From NCBI GenBank assembly GCA_000434215.1, contig HF999670.1, positions 1-26,494 of the forward strand: 26,494 bases of DNA. The letters are read 5' to 3'. Shown piece after piece: positions 8,575 to 16,778 of the stretch; position 1 is the first letter of the stretch, and each line of letters opens with the position of its first letter. This DNA is from Bacteroides sp. CAG:144. Its GTDB lineage: Bacteria; Bacteroidota; Bacteroidia; Bacteroidales; UBA11471. The position numbers and the translations under genes are program-made. Under the pieces are notes generated by a model. The model saw only the letters and a program-made list of their open reading frames with translations, searched no databases and had not been told where the DNA came from.

Positions 8575-9567
8575 ATGATAGAGCGCGTCGTTATATTGGA
8601 AAATGTAGATCCGGTTATCTTTTATGGGGTGAACGACAGCAATATACAATTGTTGCGCACGTTGTTTCCCAAGTTGCGTATCTTGGCTCGCGGGCTGGTG
8701 GTAAAGGCTATCGGCGACGAAGTGGAGATGGCGATCTTTGAAGAAAAGATAACCGAGCTTATGCGGTACTGTGCCGAGTATAATCTGTTGAGCGAAGAAG
8801 CCGTCATCGATATTGTGAAAGGGAATCGACCGCCCGAGGTGAAAAAAGATAACCTGATCATACACGGGGTAAACGGCCGTCCTATCGTGGCTCGGTCTGA
8901 AAACCAAAAGTTATTGGTAAAAGCCTTTGAAGAAAACGATCTTGTTTTTGCACTCGGTCCCGCCGGTTCGGGAAAGACTTATGTCGCCATTGCATTGGCC
9001 GTGCGGGCGATGAAGAATAAAGAAGTAAAGAAAATAATCCTCAGTCGTCCGGCGGTAGAAGCCGGGGAGAAGCTGGGATTTTTGCCCGGCGATATGAAAG
9101 ATAAGATCGACCCCTATCTGCAACCTCTCTATGATGCTTTGCAGGATATGATTCCGGCAGCGCGCCTTAAAGAATTGATGGACAATAATGTGATACAGAT
9201 TGCACCGCTTGCTTTTATGCGGGGACGTACATTGGGCGAGGCTGTCATTATTCTCGACGAAGCGCAGAATACGTCGACGCATCAGATCAAAATGTTTCTT
9301 ACCCGTATGGGCCTTAATGCCAAGATGATTGTTACCGGCGATATGAGTCAGATCGATCTGCCCCCGTCTCAGCGGTCGGGATTATCGCAAGCGATAGAGT
9401 TACTGCATGATGTGCCGGGTATTGCTAAGGTGCAGTTTTCCAAGAAAGATATTGTACGCCATAAGCTCGTGCAACGTATTGTCGAGGCGTATGATGCTTA
9501 TGATGAGAAATGCAGGCAGCGGCGTTTGTGGAAGGAGAACGAAGAATCGAGGTCTTCCTCACAATGA
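8575..9567 (+). CDS. PhoH-like P-loop ATPase
   Basis: This 330-aa cytosolic P-loop NTPase belongs to the PhoH/YbeZ group, which is linked to RNA metabolism and ribosome maturation; its exact reaction is unsettled. Walker A is GPAGSGKT (128-135) and Walker B is VIILDEAQN (224-232). SRPAVEAGEKLGFLPGD (157-173) and MIVTGDMSQIDLP are PhoH signatures. The N-terminal ~90 residues form the small KH-like domain of YbeZ-type members. The frame remains open to a TTG at 8551, but that codon lies within the -7 element, so the ATG at 8575 is chosen (MIERVVILENVD). It is the first gene of a likely phoH-purC-ubiE operon, with 37 bp to purC and no promoter or terminator between. In E. coli ybeZ is next to the endonuclease gene ybeY; no ybeY is present here. 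Confidence 0.93.
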   Translation: MIERVVILENVDPVIFYGVNDSNIQLLRTLFPKLRILARGLVVKAIGDEVEMAIFEEKITELMRYCAEYNLLSEEAVIDIVKGNRPPEVKKDNLIIHGVNGRPIVARSENQKLLVKAFEENDLVFALGPAGSGKTYVAIALAVRAMKNKEVKKIILSRPAVEAGEKLGFLPGDMKDKIDPYLQPLYDALQDMIPAARLKELMDNNVIQIAPLAFMRGRTLGEAVIILDEAQNTSTHQIKMFLTRMGLNAKMIVTGDMSQIDLPPSQRSGLSQAIELLHDVPGIAKVQFSKKDIVRHKLVQRIVEAYDAYDEKCRQRRLWKENEESRSSSQ

Positions 9568-9604
9568 TGTGCTGAACAGAATGAGAACTTAAATATTTAT
9601 AGAA

Positions 9605-10558
9605 ATGGAAAAAGCTTTGGTAAAAACCGATTTTCACTTTTCCGGACAAAAGAGTGTTTATCACGGAAAGGTGCGTGATGTGTATAATATCGATGACGAG
9701 TTGCTTGTCATGGTCGCTACCGACCGTATATCGGCATTTGACGTGATTCTTCCGAAAGGGATTCCTTTCAAGGGTCAGATGTTGAATCAAATTGCTGCTA
9801 AATTCCTCGATGCGACGACCGATATCTGCCCCAACTGGAAGGTGGCTACTCCCGACCCTATGGTAACCGTAGGAGTGATGTGTAAAGGTTTTCCTGTGGA
9901 AATGATTGTCCGGGGATACTTGTGCGGAAGTGCTTGGCGTGCTTATAAAAGCGGCGTACGCGAAATTTGCGGGGTGAAGTTGCCCGAGGGAATGAAGGAG
10001 AACCAGAAATTTCCCGAGCCGATAATTACGCCTACGACCAAAGCCGAAATCGGAGAGCATGACGCCGATATCTCCAAAGAAGAAATTTTGGCAAAAGGCT
10101 TGGCTACTCCCGAGGAATATGCTTTGTTGGAAAAATATACGATGGAACTTTTCAACCGGGGTACGCAGATGGCTGCCGAACGCGGATTGATTCTTGTCGA
10201 TACTAAATATGAGTTTGGTAAACATGACGGAAAGATTTATCTTATGGACGAGATCCATACGCCCGATTCGAGCCGTTATTTCTATTCCGAAGGGTATGAA
10301 GAACGATTTGCAAAAGGCGAACCTCAGAAACAGTTGTCTAAGGAGTTCGTGCGCGAATGGTTGATGGATAACGGTTTCCAGGGGAAACCCGGCCAACAAG
10401 TTCCCGAGATGACCGATGCTATCGTAGCATCTATCAGCGACCGTTATATCGAGCTGTATGAGCATATCGTCGGGGAGAAGTTCGTTAAAGCCGATACCGA
10501 AGATGTGGCCGCTCGTATCGAGAAAAATGTAAGCGGATTTTTGAAGAGCAGGAAATAA
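9605..10558 (+). CDS. purC: Phosphoribosylaminoimidazole-succinocarboxamide synthase (SAICAR synthetase)
   Basis: PurC joins CAIR and aspartate with ATP in de novo purine synthesis. At 317 aa it is longer than the ~237-aa E. coli enzyme and close to the yeast form. Visible motifs are GKVRDVY (21-27), [21 protein letters not shown] (37-57, abridged family motif), the substrate loop [16 protein letters not shown] (138-153), and the signature LVDTKYEFG (198-206) followed by [13 protein letters not shown]. The ATG at 9605 gives the expected N-terminus, with an A-rich stretch upstream rather than a Shine-Dalgarno sequence. It lies 37 bp after phoH with no recognisable promoter between, so it is probably read from the phoH promoter. 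No purine riboswitch or PurR-like operator is recognisable. The other pur genes are not in the window. Confidence 0.96.
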   Translation: MEKALVKTDFHFSGQKSVYHGKVRDVYNIDDELLVMVATDRISAFDVILPKGIPFKGQMLNQIAAKFLDATTDICPNWKVATPDPMVTVGVMCKGFPVEMIVRGYLCGSAWRAYKSGVREICGVKLPEGMKENQKFPEPIITPTTKAEIGEHDADISKEEILAKGLATPEEYALLEKYTMELFNRGTQMAAERGLILVDTKYEFGKHDGKIYLMDEIHTPDSSRYFYSEGYEERFAKGEPQKQLSKEFVREWLMDNGFQGKPGQQVPEMTDAIVASISDRYIELYEHIVGEKFVKADTEDVAARIEKNVSGFLKSRK

Positions 10559-10575
10559 AAGTATTCCCTATCATG

Positions 10576-10616
10576 ATTTCAGGAGAGGAAAAATTTTCTT
10601 TCTCCTCTCCTGAAAT
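10576..10616 (+). other. Intergenic hairpin between purC and ubiE, lacking a U-tract
   Basis: ATTTCAGGAGAGGA (10576-10589) pairs perfectly with TCCTCTCCTGAAAT (10603-10616) around a 13-nt A/T-rich loop. It begins 17 bp after the purC stop and ends 23 bp before the ubiE start. No T-run follows on the + strand, so it may be a weak terminator, an attenuator, or an mRNA-stabilising or processing structure. Confidence 0.6.
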
Positions 10617-10639
10617 ATGTATTAGTAACCATTCTTGTT

Positions 10640-11392
10640 ATGGCATCGGAGCGTATTTCACACAATCCCGAGACGGTACTTCCTTATGGCGACGGAGAGA
10701 GCAAAGATGTGCAGGTGCGTCGTATGTTCGATACGATAGCTCCGGTATATGATCGTATGAACCGGTTGATGACTTTCGGCCTCGACCGAGGGTGGAGAAG
10801 GGTTGCCTTGAAAATGCTGAGGGCTTACAATCCCCGGAAGATACTCGATGTAGCGACCGGTACGGGAGATTTGCCGTTTATGATGAGTGAGATGTTCGAT
10901 TGTCCGGATATAACGGGTATCGATTTGTCGGAAGGAATGCTCGACATTGCTCGGAAAAAATGTTCCGAGCGGAACTTGCAGGAAAAAATAGTCTTTGAAA
11001 AGCAGGATTGCCTCTCCTTGACCTTTCCCGATGCTCGGTACGATGCCGTAACCGTTGCATTTGGAGTGCGTAATTTTCAACGGTTACAGCAAGGTTTTTC
11101 CGAGATGTATCGGGTGTTGACACCCGGTGGAGTGTTGATGGTTATAGAATTGTCGACTCCCCGCAGGTTTCCGTTCGATGTGCTGTACCGATTTTATGCT
11201 CATCGCATTATTCCCTGCTTGGGGCGGTTGTTTTCTCGTGACAAGCAGGCATATATGTATCTTCCCCGTTCGATAGAGGCTGTGCCCCAGGGAGATGAAA
11301 TGCTTTCGATATTCAGAAGCGTCGGGTTCGGTGAAGTATATTATCGTCGACTTACTTGGGGAGTTTGCTCCATTTATGTGGGAAAGAAGTAA
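10640..11392 (+). CDS. ubiE: Demethylmenaquinone methyltransferase (UbiE/MenG family)
   Basis: This 250-aa SAM-dependent enzyme methylates demethylmenaquinone in the last step of menaquinone synthesis. In an anaerobic member of the Bacteroidota the menaquinone role (also called menG) is far likelier than ubiquinone. The SAM motif I is LDVATGTGD (69-77), the acidic residue after the second strand is D95 in GIDLSEGM, and the UbiE signature AFGVRNF is at 140-146. VRRMFDTIAPVYDRMNRLMT (26-45) is the typical N-terminal family block. It is probably the last gene of the phoH-purC-ubiE operon, 81 bp after purC with a hairpin in the gap. Its stop lies 8 bp from that of the convergent XRE regulator, and no terminator is visible between them. 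Confidence 0.94.
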   Translation: MASERISHNPETVLPYGDGESKDVQVRRMFDTIAPVYDRMNRLMTFGLDRGWRRVALKMLRAYNPRKILDVATGTGDLPFMMSEMFDCPDITGIDLSEGMLDIARKKCSERNLQEKIVFEKQDCLSLTFPDARYDAVTVAFGVRNFQRLQQGFSEMYRVLTPGGVLMVIELSTPRRFPFDVLYRFYAHRIIPCLGRLFSRDKQAYMYLPRSIEAVPQGDEMLSIFRSVGFGEVYYRRLTWGVCSIYVGKK

Positions 11393-11400
11393 GAGGGAAT

Positions 11401-11862
11401 TTACAGATCGTTTTTATTGTCGATTTCGAGAACTTTTTCTTGTAACAGCTCGATTTGCTTCTTATAGAGTTCGTTTATTTCACGAAGTAATGCTATTTCC
11501 TGATCTTTTGATGCCAGAAAATCTTCATATTGGAATTTTGGTTTTTTAGAAATTTTATATTTCTCGAATTCTTCCGAAACCGAAGATAGTACTTGTTTGT
11601 TGTCAGAAAGGATCGGGTTTATACTATTTTCGTGGGTTTGATTTTCTTCTCCATCATGTTCGAGAACGAAGAAGTCGGCAATGTTCAGATGATACATATT
11701 GCAGATGGTCAACAGTACGCTCATGTTGAGATTTCCTCCTCGGACGGCTTTGCCGATTGTATTCTTGTCAATACCTAAAAAAGCGGAAGCTTCTTGGTAA
11801 GTGATTCCTCTTCTCGACAGGAATTCTCGAAATTTGATTCCGGAGTAGATGATTTTCGACAT
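11401..11862 (-). CDS. XRE-type helix-turn-helix protein with C-terminal coiled coil
   Basis: This 153-aa protein is a probable DNA-binding regulator. A Cro/CI-type HTH covers about residues 8-66 (FREFLSRRGITYQEASAFLG, then IDKNTIGKAVRGG and the C-terminal helices up to IADFFV). A polar linker (about 68-108) leads to a heptad-like helix rich in E, L, I and K (about 112-148, SKDQEIALLREINELYKKQI), probably a dimerisation coiled coil. The ATG at 11862 (MSKIIYSG) was preferred; the frame runs 63 bp further upstream, but that extension is hydrophobic and does not belong to the HTH fold. The gene looks A/T-richer than ubiE. It faces ubiE convergently and diverges from the 88-aa gene. There is no toxin, phage or restriction partner, so its target is unknown; self-regulation from the 140-bp divergent gap is possible. 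Confidence 0.75.
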   Translation of the reverse strand: MSKIIYSGIKFREFLSRRGITYQEASAFLGIDKNTIGKAVRGGNLNMSVLLTICNMYHLNIADFFVLEHDGEENQTHENSINPILSDNKQVLSSVSEEFEKYKISKKPKFQYEDFLASKDQEIALLREINELYKKQIELLQEKVLEIDNKNDL

Positions 11863-12002
11863 AATATATTTCTTTTGAGTTTTGTATAGGATGGTGTCGT
11901 AAAAAAGAACTTTTGAAATGAACAAAAGACTATTTAATTGGTTTTACTTCTACTAATATACGAATAATATGAATTATAGCCAATAGTAATCGACTTATAG
12001 AT

Positions 12003-12269
12003 ATGAAAAATAAAAGCAGTATTGACGAAGTAAAAAAAGCGGTTGAAGCACTGGAAGAGGTCTGTGAGAGAGTAGGGGTGAACTACGCCGTCTTTTTTTC
12101 GGAACAACCGCATAGCATTACTGGTGGTGCGACGTTTACCATCGAAGAATATGCCATTCTCATCGAGACTTTTTCTCGGCGTTTGCCGTTGGAACAGGTG
12201 CGTTTTCTCCGAAAGGTCATGGATATGATTATCACCGATCGTTCATCGTCGTCTTGGCCTGTAAATTGA
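12003..12269 (+). CDS. Small hypothetical protein (88 aa)
   Basis: I do not recognise this protein. It is 88 aa, soluble, with no signal peptide, membrane segment or cysteine cluster. The N-terminal ~25 residues (SIDEVKKAVEALEEVCERVG) look like an amphipathic helix. A short stretch with GGATFTIEEYAILIETFSRR follows, then a second helix (LEQVRFLRKVMDMII). It starts at ATG 12003 in A/T-rich DNA with no clear -7 element. It is divergent from the XRE gene (140 bp between starts) and convergent with the coiled-coil gene (39 bp between stops). Codon use and the helical pattern make it more likely real than chance. Confidence 0.55.
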   Translation: MKNKSSIDEVKKAVEALEEVCERVGVNYAVFFSEQPHSITGGATFTIEEYAILIETFSRRLPLEQVRFLRKVMDMIITDRSSSSWPVN

Positions 12270-12308
12270 TCTTTTTCTTTTGTGTTAAGGAAGAATTGTT
12301 GTCGTGTT

Positions 12309-13268
12309 TTACAGATTTTCGGCTGTATCGTCAGGGAATATTAGAGATGTGAGTCCCGGCGCAGGTTTATGTGCGTGGCGGGACGTCGGCTCGGTCGGTG
12401 ACATACTGCTCTTTTTCCCGGCTTTACGCAGTGCCTGATCGAGCTCTTCCGTAAGTTTTCGTACTTCTTTTCGCAATTTTTGGGTCGTTTCCTGTAAATC
12501 TTTGATTCGTTGTTGGTGTCGCGAGTCCCGTTTCATGATATTGCGATTTTCTTTTCTCAGTTCTTGTAGGGCGTTTTGTGCCTTATTGAGTTTGTTATAT
12601 AGAGATGCGTAGCGGTGTTTTATCACGATTGCTTCATTGTCTCTTTCGTCGCCGACACTACGACAGTCGAAAATTTTTTCTGTATCTTCGATATTTTGAG
12701 AGACTTCTTCTTCGGTTTTTTCATCTGGTTCGTCATAGGCGATCCCCAATGATTGTGCTTTTATTTTGTTGATTTGTCGTAGCTTTTCTTCTATTTCCCG
12801 TTCGTATCCGTCTCTTACGGTTATCAATTCGTTTTCGAGGTCGTGAATGCGCTCGCTCAGCGTTTTGCGCAGACGTTCGGCTCCGGCATGTCTTTTTTGT
12901 GCTTCGGTGTAATTATGGGAGAGCTCGGCATTTTGTTCCTGCAAGTTTTTTATTTCTGCAATGCGTCGGGATTCTTCTTCTCTCCATTTTTCCGATAATT
13001 CGTTACGAGCCGTATTGAGCGATTCCTGCTTGAAGCAGTCGAGACTTTCGGCCAATTGCTCATAGACGATCTCGACGTTGAGAGATGAAATCGTTTTGCC
13101 GTTGTTTACGGCATCGTTGATTTGTCGGGCGAGAGCTTCGAGTAGATGTTGTTCGGCGATGTCTGTACCCGGAATATCCGAAACGATGAGTTGTTCGCTG
13201 TCGGAGTAAGTGTTTTTTTTAAGATTCCGGTCGCGCCATTGTTGCAGTATCGATTTTACAAAACTCAT
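12309..13268 (-). CDS. Coiled-coil protein of unknown function, partner of the ATP-grasp fusion
   Basis: This 319-aa protein is cytosolic as far as the sequence shows, with no signal peptide or membrane segment. A short N-terminal region (1-70) precedes two long predicted coiled coils at about 75-172 and 218-283, rich in E, K, R, L and Q. They are separated by an acidic linker (DEPDEKTEEEVSQNIEDTEK, about 179-198). The C-terminus (about 285-319) is Ser/Pro-rich and probably disordered. No catalytic motif is visible. The start lies 13 bp after the stop of the 989-aa receiver/ATP-grasp gene, without a promoter between, so the two are almost certainly co-transcribed and may act together. By shape it could be a scaffold or oligomerisation partner, but this is inference. 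No terminator hairpin is visible in the 39 bp before the convergent 88-aa gene. Confidence 0.75.
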   Translation of the reverse strand: MSFVKSILQQWRDRNLKKNTYSDSEQLIVSDIPGTDIAEQHLLEALARQINDAVNNGKTISSLNVEIVYEQLAESLDCFKQESLNTARNELSEKWREEESRRIAEIKNLQEQNAELSHNYTEAQKRHAGAERLRKTLSERIHDLENELITVRDGYEREIEEKLRQINKIKAQSLGIAYDEPDEKTEEEVSQNIEDTEKIFDCRSVGDERDNEAIVIKHRYASLYNKLNKAQNALQELRKENRNIMKRDSRHQQRIKDLQETTQKLRKEVRKLTEELDQALRKAGKKSSMSPTEPTSRHAHKPAPGLTSLIFPDDTAENL

Positions 13269-13281
13269 AACGTAGAGGTTT

Positions 13282-16251
13282 TTACGGTTGTGTTTCGGAG
13301 GGTTTGATGACGATGCCTTCGCTTTTTCTTCCGTTGATCTTTACGGTGAGCGGTTGTTCGAATCGTACGACCCTCAGGAATTGCGTCTCTTGCACCGCTT
13401 CTTGGTGATTGAGGAAATCTTCGTCATAGAGGCAGTCTTTGATTTGCGGATTGAGTGTGAAGTAACCTACGCCGAAAGAGGTCAGGTTCTGGAAGAAGTG
13501 CGTTCCCTGACTCGGTTCGATGAAATAACTCGATAAGGCGGTTTCGACGATGAGACGGGCGGCCGATATATGCGGCCATTTGACGGGAATACCCAGTGCC
13601 GTGTCGCTCGATCCCCAACGTCCGGGGCCTATGAGTATGTAATTTTCGCCGCGTTCGAGAAATGTTTTGTTTATCTTTTCTATTTCCCGGGCGATGAGCG
13701 AATTGTTCGACGACAAGAATCCGTCGCTTTTGACGTAGATGACATGGTGCAGATCCGACATGATGCCGTGCCCCAGAGCCGAAGATGTTTTTAGCAACAG
13801 GTCTTTTTCCTCGACTTCGTCGATTTCGTCGCTTCGCATCTCTTTTGTATCCACGATGGGGCGTATTTGCAGCCAATAAAGTGCACCGTGTGGGTGTTGT
13901 TCGTTGGGCAGGATCCCGGCAAATTCTATCTCTACATGCCGGCCCATGTCGTGTGAGCCGTATTCGAGCATCATTTCCAGCAATGGTGATAGCGGGAAAA
14001 TATTGTGTTGCAGGATATTGGCGAAGGTAACGACTTTGCGCCCACCTTCGTAGTATCCGTCGCGTATGACTTGGTCGTAAGGGTCGAACGTCGATATCAT
14101 GCCGCGTAGGGAATTATCGGCCTCGGCATCGCGTATTGAAAGACGCAAAAGGTTGAAGCTGTCATCGACTTCGCAATGTTCTTGGATATTTTTCAGGTCG
14201 AGTGCGTAAAAACGGGTTTGCGTGTCTCGCAGGGCAAGGTCGAGGGTGCTGGTTTGCAGTACCTTGTTGGGATGCTTGGGCGAAAATCGTAAACTGCGTC
14301 CGCCGTCGACGATGTATTTTCCGAGACCTACGGCTATATCCACGACTCCGTCTTCAGCTTTTTCGTCGTTGATCGGGTAATAGTTGAGCGACCGGCCGAC
14401 ACCCGCGAATGAGGGATAGTATCGGTCGCCGTATTGCGTACCTACTACTTCTTGTAAGATAATTGCCATTTTTTCCTGATCGATGACATTTGATGTCGCT
14501 GTCATGTAGGCTTTGCTGTCGGAGTAAAATACCGAGGCATATACGCCTTTCACGGCGGCCGACAACATGCGATACATCTCTTCGCGATCTTCGAGGAACG
14601 GTATCATGTAGGTCGAGTATACACCGGCGAAAGGTTGGTAATGCGAGTCTTCGAGCAGGCTCGACGAACGCACGGCGATGGGCCGTCCTACGACCTCGAA
14701 AAAGGCCAGTATGTCTTCTTTGAGGCGTTCGGGCAAGGAGGCTTCGAGGAAATGGTTGAGGATTTCTTCGTCGGGCATGTCCGAGAGGGCGATTTGATAG
14801 AGATTGTTGCTCTCCATAAATTCATCGAAGAGGTCGGTACAAAGAACCACGGTTTTAGGAACGGAAACGCTTATACCTTCGTAATCTTCGAGTATGGGGT
14901 GGCGTTTGATGAGTGAGTCGATAAATGCCAGACCGCGCCCTTTTCCTCCCAGCGAACCTTGCCCGATACGGGCGAAATTGGAGTATTTGTCGAAACGGTT
15001 TCGTTCAAAAATGGCCACTACGCCCCGGTTCTTCATTTTCCGATAGAGGACAATGGAGTCGAAAATTTCCTGTCGTATTTCAGGCAGCTCGTCGAGGTTA
15101 TGAGGCCAGCGCCGACGAATAAATTCGGCCAGCGGGAAAAGGGCTCGGGAATAGAGCCAGCGGGAAATATGATTGCGCGAGGCGTGGTATAGCAGCGATT
15201 CGGCAGGAATGGAAAGGATATTTTTTTGCAGGTCTTTCAGTTCTTTGATGCGCATGATGACCTCTCCGTTTTGCGGATTGATAAATTCAAAATCTCCAAA
15301 GCCGAAATTGCGCATGATGGCCTTACGCAAATCGACGGGTAGTTTTTTGGAATTTTTATCGAGGAAACATGCGTCGAGCGCAGCGGCTCCGGCCGAGTTT
15401 TCGGTATCGGACGATTCGATGATAATGGGGACGAACGGGTCTTTCTCCCTGACGTACGAGCAGAATTTGAGCCCGGCTTTCGCGTCTTTCAACCCTTCGT
15501 GCATGAATGATACGTCCGATATGATTCCCAGTATATTATTGGCGTATTTCTTATACATTTCCATCGCTTCTTCGTAGGAGCGGGCCAGTTTTATTTTGGG
15601 CCGCCCCCGCATACGCAACATCTGTTCGTGCTCGTTGAGGGCTTCGGTCGAAAATATCTGGGATTGTTTCAGCACGAACTTATATAGATGGGGCAGTATC
15701 GAGGAGTAGAACCGTACCGAGTCTTCGACCAACATGATAATCTGTACGCCCGACTTGGTATCTTCTTCGATATTCATTTCGTCTTCGAGCAACTTGATGA
15801 TAGCCAATAATAAATCGGTATTTCCCAGCCAACTGAAAACGTAATCGATACCACTGAGGTCTTCTTTTTCCAATCGGCGGGAGACCTCGCGAGCGAAAGG
15901 TGTAAGCAGGACGATGGGAATATCGGGATAGTGGTGCTTGATTTCTTTGGCCTTTTCGTAGGTCTGACTGTGTTCGGCATCGGGAATGGCGATGATGAGG
16001 TCGAACCTTTTTGTCGATAATTCCTTGAATGCGTCTTCGAGATTATTTACTTGTGTTACGCGGGGAGGTGAACTGAGGTTGAGGGACGTGTACTCGAAGA
16101 AAATCTGTTCTTCGACACGGCCATCTTCTTCGAGAATGAATGCATCGTAATAAGAGGCGACCAGTAAAACGTTGAAGATACGTTTTTGCATGAGGTTGGC
16201 AAAAGAGGTATCTTTCAGGTATAGATGTTTGATGTTGTTTCCTTTGTCCAT
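13282..16251 (-). CDS. Two receiver-like domains fused to a PEP-synthase-type ATP-grasp domain (989 aa)
   Basis: The N-terminal receiver-like domain (about 25-157) has lost the acceptor: IIAIPD has Ala88 where Asp is expected. The second (about 169-315) keeps the full set: E176/D177 in LVEDS, acceptor D246 in IISDVSF, S280/S281 and K299. After a helical linker comes a PPDK/PEP-synthase N-terminal (ATP-grasp) domain. It shows GSLGGKGRGLAF (432-443, K437), VRSSSLLEDS with R528, FAGVYSTY, E775 in VEIEFAG, and LQIRPI (794-799). Missing are the swivelling phosphohistidine domain (GGxTxHAA) and the C-terminal PEP/pyruvate barrel. Instead there is a ~185-aa tail with GPGRWGSSDTALGIPVKW (875-892). 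It therefore cannot be a complete PEP synthase; databases often label such proteins 'PEP/pyruvate-binding'. A signalling phosphotransferase is my inference. It is the first gene of a two-gene operon. Confidence 0.8.
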   Translation of the reverse strand: MDKGNNIKHLYLKDTSFANLMQKRIFNVLLVASYYDAFILEEDGRVEEQIFFEYTSLNLSSPPRVTQVNNLEDAFKELSTKRFDLIIAIPDAEHSQTYEKAKEIKHHYPDIPIVLLTPFAREVSRRLEKEDLSGIDYVFSWLGNTDLLLAIIKLLEDEMNIEEDTKSGVQIIMLVEDSVRFYSSILPHLYKFVLKQSQIFSTEALNEHEQMLRMRGRPKIKLARSYEEAMEMYKKYANNILGIISDVSFMHEGLKDAKAGLKFCSYVREKDPFVPIIIESSDTENSAGAAALDACFLDKNSKKLPVDLRKAIMRNFGFGDFEFINPQNGEVIMRIKELKDLQKNILSIPAESLLYHASRNHISRWLYSRALFPLAEFIRRRWPHNLDELPEIRQEIFDSIVLYRKMKNRGVVAIFERNRFDKYSNFARIGQGSLGGKGRGLAFIDSLIKRHPILEDYEGISVSVPKTVVLCTDLFDEFMESNNLYQIALSDMPDEEILNHFLEASLPERLKEDILAFFEVVGRPIAVRSSSLLEDSHYQPFAGVYSTYMIPFLEDREEMYRMLSAAVKGVYASVFYSDSKAYMTATSNVIDQEKMAIILQEVVGTQYGDRYYPSFAGVGRSLNYYPINDEKAEDGVVDIAVGLGKYIVDGGRSLRFSPKHPNKVLQTSTLDLALRDTQTRFYALDLKNIQEHCEVDDSFNLLRLSIRDAEADNSLRGMISTFDPYDQVIRDGYYEGGRKVVTFANILQHNIFPLSPLLEMMLEYGSHDMGRHVEIEFAGILPNEQHPHGALYWLQIRPIVDTKEMRSDEIDEVEEKDLLLKTSSALGHGIMSDLHHVIYVKSDGFLSSNNSLIAREIEKINKTFLERGENYILIGPGRWGSSDTALGIPVKWPHISAARLIVETALSSYFIEPSQGTHFFQNLTSFGVGYFTLNPQIKDCLYDEDFLNHQEAVQETQFLRVVRFEQPLTVKINGRKSEGIVIKPSETQP

Positions 16252-16317
16252 AGTCTTCTTTGTTCGAGAAAATGTAAGGGCCGGGTTTGAGTAGCTCGGC
16301 TCGTTTTTTCACTCTTT

Positions 16318-16325
16318 CAAAGGTA
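16318..16325 (-). promoter_or_regulatory. -7 element of the receiver/ATP-grasp operon
   Basis: On the minus strand TACCTTTG (16318-16325) matches TAnnTTTG, the same octamer as upstream of fabI and the M23 gene. The predicted leader is about 60 nt. No exact -33 TTTG is present. Confidence 0.5.
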
Positions 16326-16626
16326 TGAATATTTTTTGATTTGAAAAATTTAAAGGGTAAAAATCATTTGTTTTGAAAGAGTTATCTCGATTTTTTATGT
16401 TCCGTGTTATACTTTTCTTCGATATGGGGCTTTTCTTTCTTTTTAAGTCTCTGTTTTTAAAATATTTGTATCTATTAAAAAGAGTAATATCCCAGCAGAA
16501 AAGGCTTTTGTTTGATAATGGATAACCCGATGAAAAAGTTCACCTCGAAGAGGATTTTTATTTTCGGGAGTTGTTATGTTGGTAGTTTTATAAGGAGAAA
16601 TCGGTTGTTTCACAGATTTCAAGTAA

Positions 16627-16650
16627 GTATCGTTTTTTTATTTACGATAC
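16627..16650. promoter_or_regulatory. Inverted repeat upstream of the GH43 gene
   Basis: GTATCGT (16627-16633) and ACGATAC (16644-16650) form perfect 7-bp arms around a 10-bp T-rich spacer, about 55 bp upstream of the GH43 -7 motif. It could be an operator or just a small hairpin. Apart from this and the two -7 motifs, the 527-bp gap 16252-16778 is A/T-rich and holds no gene that I can support. Confidence 0.3.
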
Positions 16651-16705
16651 AAAAAAGTCTACGTATTAGCTATAAAAAGTCCACATGAAATCGAGCATCT
16701 CTACT

Positions 16706-16713
16706 TATTTTTG
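16706..16713 (+). promoter_or_regulatory. Candidate -7 element of the GH43 gene
   Basis: TATTTTTG (16706-16713) fits TAnnTTTG and gives a leader of about 60 nt to the ATG at 16779. No good -33 element is visible. Confidence 0.4.
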
Positions 16714-16778
16714 AAATTATTACTGGGGTTTTCATTGCCTTGCTGAATAGAAGTATAATACCATTAAAAATACAATGT

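Noticed and set aside
9425..10465. 346-codon open frame antisense to purC
   Set aside because: Long but without family motifs; it is the shadow of purC codon bias, and purC is unmistakable on the other strand.
13282..16251. Calling the 989-aa protein a PEP synthase (ppsA) or pyruvate phosphate dikinase
   Set aside because: The phosphohistidine motif and the PEP/pyruvate-binding barrel are absent and receiver domains are present, so the central reaction cannot be completed by this chain.
16518..16688. 56-codon frame on the + strand upstream of GH43
   Set aside because: Low-complexity, F/I/K/R/S-rich translation in A/T-rich DNA, no family resemblance, and it covers the inverted repeat; probably chance.
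16740..16778. TTG start of the GH43 gene 39 bp upstream
   Set aside because: The added residues would precede a well-formed lipoprotein signal that starts at the ATG at 16779.
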